Below, in pieces: positions 60,421 to 64,000 of a stretch of DNA of 64,000 nt. Below the pieces are notes generated by a model, which worked only from the letters and a program-made list of their open reading frames with translations, had not been told where the DNA came from and searched no databases. Every line of letters starts with the position of its first letter. The first letter of the stretch is position 1. Source of the stretch: Coniella vitis (lineage: Eukaryota > Ascomycota > Sordariomycetes > Diaporthales > Schizoparmaceae); the NCBI GenBank assembly GCA_011317545.1, contig WUJK01000006.1, positions 2,108,001 through 2,172,000 on the forward strand, given 5' to 3'. The translations under genes and the position numbers were made by a program.

Positions 60421-61017
60421 TGGGAAACATGTGAGGGCCAAGGTATTTACGTTGTTGGTTGTTTCTGTACGGTTCTATTTTTCTGGCAAAAGTATCCGGA
60501 CACGTTAGATGTCTGCGAGACTGTCATCGAGATTCTGCCAGGACAAGAGTCTATTTTCGACATGTCTACCTAGGTAGCACACCGTCGTGTCCCTAACACG
60601 CATAGAAGGGATTCATGATGACACAGGCAATGTATTTCTCTAGAATATCCACTGCGGCAAGGTGGCGATTCCGGTCTGTGACCTTTCTTACGAACATAGT
60701 GTGAAATATAGGCTCACTTGGTCAAGTTGTCTAGGTACCCCAGTAACTAGGTATGTATTTGATTGGATTACCTTAGTGTTCGGTCTATGTTCTCGACTTG
60801 AAAGAGAGAAGGAGGGTTGCAGTAACGAGCATGATTAAAGCTCAAGGGGACCGTATTGAGTACCGGCACCTATATGTCAGCCTGTTGTAAAAAGAAAAGT
60901 CTTTGAGGAGATATTTCTCAATCTCTTGCTTAAAATGTGTTCGGCCAACAAAGCACAGCATACCCACGCACGCACGCACGGTCGCCAAGGTCTGATGGAT
61001 GAGTTGCAAGAAACAGC
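60421..61017. other. Spacer; no gene seen
   Basis: AT-balanced spacer with a CCTAGGTAGC-type stretch near 60570. No frame or RNA motif is recognised. Confidence 0.5.
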
Positions 61018-61023
61018 AAAAAA
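61018..61023 (-). terminator. RNA polymerase III terminator (T6)
   Basis: Six A on the plus strand, so TTTTTT directly follows the tRNA 3' end on the transcribed strand. Confidence 0.75.
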
Positions 61024-61095
61024 GGTCCCTCTCGGACTCGAACCAAGGACCTTGGGATCTGCAATCCCACGCTATAACCGCTTAGCTAAGAGACC
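61024..61095 (-). tRNA. tRNA, anticodon GCA (Cys)
   Basis: A 72-nt cloverleaf on the minus strand with all arms paired. The acceptor stem GGTCTCT/AGGGACC has one G-T pair. The D arm is GCTA/TAGC with the GG pair in its loop. The anticodon arm TGGGA-TTGCAGA-TCCCA places GCA after U33. The variable loop is 5 nt. The T arm CTTGG-TTCGAGT-CCGAG holds the internal B box GGTTCGAGTCC. The A box is TAGCTAAGCGG. No intron. Reading the loop gives Cys; the 37th base is G, which is less usual next to a GCA anticodon, so identity should be confirmed. Confidence 0.85.
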
Positions 61096-63563
61096 ATGTT
61101 GTTGTGTGATGTAAATTGTTGCACAATTTGCTTATGATTTGCGTTTCTGATTCAAAACAATGTTGTCCCCGAATACAATCGATCACAATTGATGGCAGAC
61201 GGTATGCACATCAACTATGACATGAATGATGAAATCATTCATAGATTTTCAGACTATATTCATCGCGCTGAACCTGCTTCAGCTTTGGAAACCAGGATAG
61301 CGGACGATGGCCGCTGATGGTACGGTGACGATGATGAGCCCCTCGCTACGGTGTCGGGCATGGTCAGTCCTATAAATAACCTTTATACAGGGCAGACCGT
61401 GGTGTGACTGGGTCCTTGCGTTGATCTTATCATGAAAGCTTTCAGCAGACTTCCAACATTCCTCTCCCTTTTTTGTCTTCGGAATCACAACACTTCATTT
61501 AGTCATACTCGGGGTATCGTCAAGTCCTGCATCACAACGGCAAAGGCCATTCCCCGCTCTCCTTGAGCTGTTTTTTGGCCACCGCCCACTCCTCAGCGCT
61601 ATAATGCCACCGGAATCCGTTTACATTCTCATCATAACTCTTAGGGTTACTTTTTGTCCCCTTTCCTTTTGGCTTTGGGGGTGGCATGCGTGAAAACGAA
61701 TAAACGGTCTTCTTCCACAGGCCCATCCTTGTGGTCAACAGCCTATCAAGAGTTCGTCCTCTTGCCTAAAGAGGCAGGTGGGGCCACTTATACGGTGGTG
61801 GGGGTGAGTTCTAGGGCAAGTTGCCATTCTTACGCTGGCTTATCCTAGGAAACCCGATTATTCCAGCCCTGCCTTTTGTTCAGAATTGTTGGTGATGCAC
61901 AAAAGGATTTGGTATCCCTCAGTGTGCCCCAAAGGTCAGTCACACACACACACACACTCTCTCTCTCTCGCATAATCAATCGTGTTGTCTTTCCAATCTT
62001 CTACTTTAATCGAAGATGAATTTGTTTATATCTAAACGGCAGTTTCGCCCTATGCTGCCATATTCAGACGCAATGAACAAGGCAGTTCAATAATTGCACT
62101 TATTACTTTTTTTTTCTGATTCTTCTTTGCCAGAGGTAGATCTGATCCAATCATATCCTTATCATTCATCCCCCGATTCCAGCCCCCACACGCCATCCAG
62201 GAATGCATCTACAAGTAGCTATGAATTACGCTCAAGTACAATCCAGACGCATCGAGGCGCCTATAGTCGAGGAGGCTAGGGTATACCAGATAGCAGAGGA
62301 TAAGGATAGCCAGGCAGAGAGGAGAGGATGTTACGGGTCGTGTTTGTAGCTGTATTGTTGTGTATTCTGGCCTCCCCAGCCTGTCACGGGTCTGTTTTCT
62401 TCTTTTCTTTTCTTGAAGGAGACGAAACTTGATGCTCACGGAGTGGACAACCGAGCCCCGTGCGGCTCTGCGTTTCGGAAGGAAAGGAAAAGAAACCAAC
62501 GCGAGGTGGACTGTCGTGTTTAATTTTTGGGGGGGGCTAAGTAACAAAGAGAAGTTGAAGCTCAACGGGGCTGTGTTCGAAGCCACCATTTGTGATGAGT
62601 ATTAGAGCGTCTACGTGGCGAACGCAGGCTTCTTCTTCTATTTACGGTACATACATACGGGCTTGCAGAATGGGCCCCGCTGAGCTATTTTACGATTTCC
62701 TATGTTCCATCGGCCCTGAGAGCAGCCGTGCTGCCTTTTTCAGTATACTGTTCTTGTGATTAGATACTAGTCCTGAGGCCCGGTTGAGCACGAACGTATC
62801 ATGGCACTTTTTTGCGCTTGCAAAAAGAGAAGTGAGTAAGGTTGAGAAACAGATTCTTGACACAATGTAGATGAATTTCAACAATGACTGGTTCTATATG
62901 TTGACAATCAACGCTCAAGCTATTTTGGCATTGCATATTCAACCACGGCACTCGAGTATTGCCGATGTCAGCGGCCGCAAACATTACAGAGTTGGGTGGC
63001 CGTAACGAGAGAGACGAAGTTTGGTATATACATCATAGTAAGCTGAATAGGTCTGATATTTAGCCTCCCCTGAGACCCAGACCGTTTTTCTTTTCTTTTT
63101 TTTTTAAAAAAAAAAAGAAGCCGAGGAGGCCAATTCCTTGCTCGACCAGAATTACATGAAGCAAGCGGGCGGGCGGAATCTTTGACAACTCCCCATTCTC
63201 GAATCTTACTCTGCGATGGAATCTTGCAACACTGGATTGCATGATGGCTCTGATAATTTACAAGCCCTGAAACTGACGTTGGTGCGAGTCGCTAGTTTCA
63301 TGGGCGAGAATATTTTGTGTGTCTGGAAATGTCACCGTCCAGATGAGTGTGCATTGTTCACTATGGATGAACTGATAACTGAAAATTGTCTGTTAAGGAA
63401 TTGGGAATGAATTTCTTAAATATCCGTCTCCCTCCAACCCTTGAATTGCAGTTCAACTTAAATCAAGCAATCATATACGGCACAGCCTACCTTTTCCCTT
63501 TTCGAATTCTCACATACAGCCCAGCACTTTTTCATACCACTCAGTAAAATCCCAGCCAAAACA
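61096..63563. other. Long spacer; no gene firmly supported
   Basis: About 2.5 kb with AT-rich stretches, a (CA)n-(CT)n tract at about 61940-61968, and a T run joined to an A run at about 63095-63117. One small frame at 61532-61687 is listed separately. The last ~100 bp form the leader of the next gene. Confidence 0.45.
61532..61687 (-). CDS. Possible 51-residue basic peptide, doubtful
   Basis: The frame begins MPPPKPKGKGTKSNPKSY and ends in a Trp/Glu/Lys-rich segment (FRWHYSAEEWAVAKKQLKES). The composition is more protein-like than other short frames here. It has no family, no splice evidence and no supporting context, so it may be chance. Confidence 0.2.
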   Translation of the reverse strand: MPPPKPKGKGTKSNPKSYDENVNGFRWHYSAEEWAVAKKQLKESGEWPLPL

Positions 63564-63905
63564 ATGCGCTTCGCAACCACCACCGCGGCAGTCTTTCTGT
63601 CTGTCCTTTCTGGGCTATCCTCAGGTCTGCTCGTTGCCGTTTATCGCTTGATTGCTCACTTGGTCCCCTTGAAGGAGGCCGTCCATTGTTGAAAGGTGAT
63701 GCTAACAGCCAACTCACCTCGCCCCAAACAGCTCAAACTCCCGGCTTCGATGCAATCACCGCCCCGAACAAGGACCAAAACCTCACGGCCGGAGAGACAA
63801 CCACGGTCGCTTGGGACTACGACGCCAAGTGGCCCGGCGATATCACCATTACGCTGATTGGCGGGTCTTCGAGCTCGATGCTGAGTCCTGTGTCGAATCT
63901 GACAG
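63564..63905 (+). CDS. Kre9/Knh1-like Ser/Thr-rich secreted (likely GPI-anchored) protein, 3' part outside window
   Basis: The beginning of a secreted protein gene. Exon 1 (63564-63624) encodes a signal peptide MRFATTTAAVFLSVLSGLSS. Exon 2 (63732-63905) starts AQTPGFDAI after a 107-bp intron (GTCTGC...AACAG, branch GCTAAC) and ends at a GTATGA donor; later exons lie beyond 64000. The residues FDAITAPNKDQNLTAGETTT, then VAWDYDA and GDITITLIGG, fit the N-terminal beta-sandwich of the Kre9/Knh1 family (yeast cell wall beta-1,6-glucan assembly; in filamentous fungi often GPI-anchored surface proteins). Ser-rich tail and GPI signal are expected but not visible here. Confidence 0.78.
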
Positions 63906-64000
63906 GTATGACACGCTTTTCTCTTTGAGAGAGGGGACCGGGGGCGAGGAGGGGGGGGGGAATTGTTGGCTTCATCCCTTTCCTTGGTCCTTCTTGGAGG

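Noticed and set aside
62209..62589. 126-residue minus-strand frame
   Set aside because: Composition is random-like with no domain; the spacer context gives no support.
1..64000. CRISPR arrays, operons, riboswitches or phage elements
   Set aside because: Introns, RIP and gene families show fungal nuclear DNA; no spaced direct-repeat array was seen.

Overview
The window looks like nuclear DNA of a filamentous ascomycete (Pezizomycotina, probably Sordariomycetes; order Hypocreales is only a guess). The genes are split by short introns with GTAAGT-type donors and CTAAC/CTGAC branch points. The families are typical of these fungi: an endothiapepsin-like protease, sugar porters, a hybrid histidine kinase, 2EXR proteins and a Kre9/Knh1-like wall protein. 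One block carries the signature of repeat-induced point mutation (RIP), which is known from this group.

Layout. (1) 1-1036: 3' part of a secreted aspartic protease gene. (2) 1882-25565: about 23.7 kb of RIP-destroyed Ty3/Gypsy LTR retrotransposons, in which CpA and TpG are almost absent, TpA is abundant, CpG survives and no long reading frame remains. It resolves into a complete element A (1882-9425, 479-bp LTRs, target duplication GCACA/GCATA), a 0.7-kb unmutated island, and a composite element B (10159-25565, target duplication ACTAT). The 5' LTR of B is split by a third complete element D in opposite orientation (10537-17810, 339-bp LTRs, target duplication ATAAT). B also holds an extra LTR plus leader copy near 18.1 kb. 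(3) 25566-29515: gene-poor spacer. (4) 29671-63905: ordinary euchromatin.

The euchromatic genes in order are: a sugar porter (+), a small PLDc_N membrane protein (-), a GST-like protein (+), an acidic single-pass membrane protein (-), a lactose-permease-like sugar porter (-), two neighbouring 2EXR-type proteins (-,-), a hybrid histidine kinase (-), a Ser/Thr-rich membrane protein (-), a third 2EXR-like protein (+), an AIG1-like P-loop GTPase with a coiled-coil tail (+), a tRNA with anticodon GCA (-), and the start of a Kre9/Knh1-like secreted protein (+).

No biosynthetic cluster or operon-like unit is evident. Shared themes are sugar uptake, sensing and the cell surface. The most distinctive points are the nested, recombined and RIP-mutated retroelement block with protected outer LTR edges, a 26-residue in-frame tandem duplication inside one 2EXR protein, two probable GC-AG introns, and a recurring TACTATGTA palindrome-type motif in the spacers. 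Exon boundaries were worked out by hand from splice signals and reading phase. No database search was possible.
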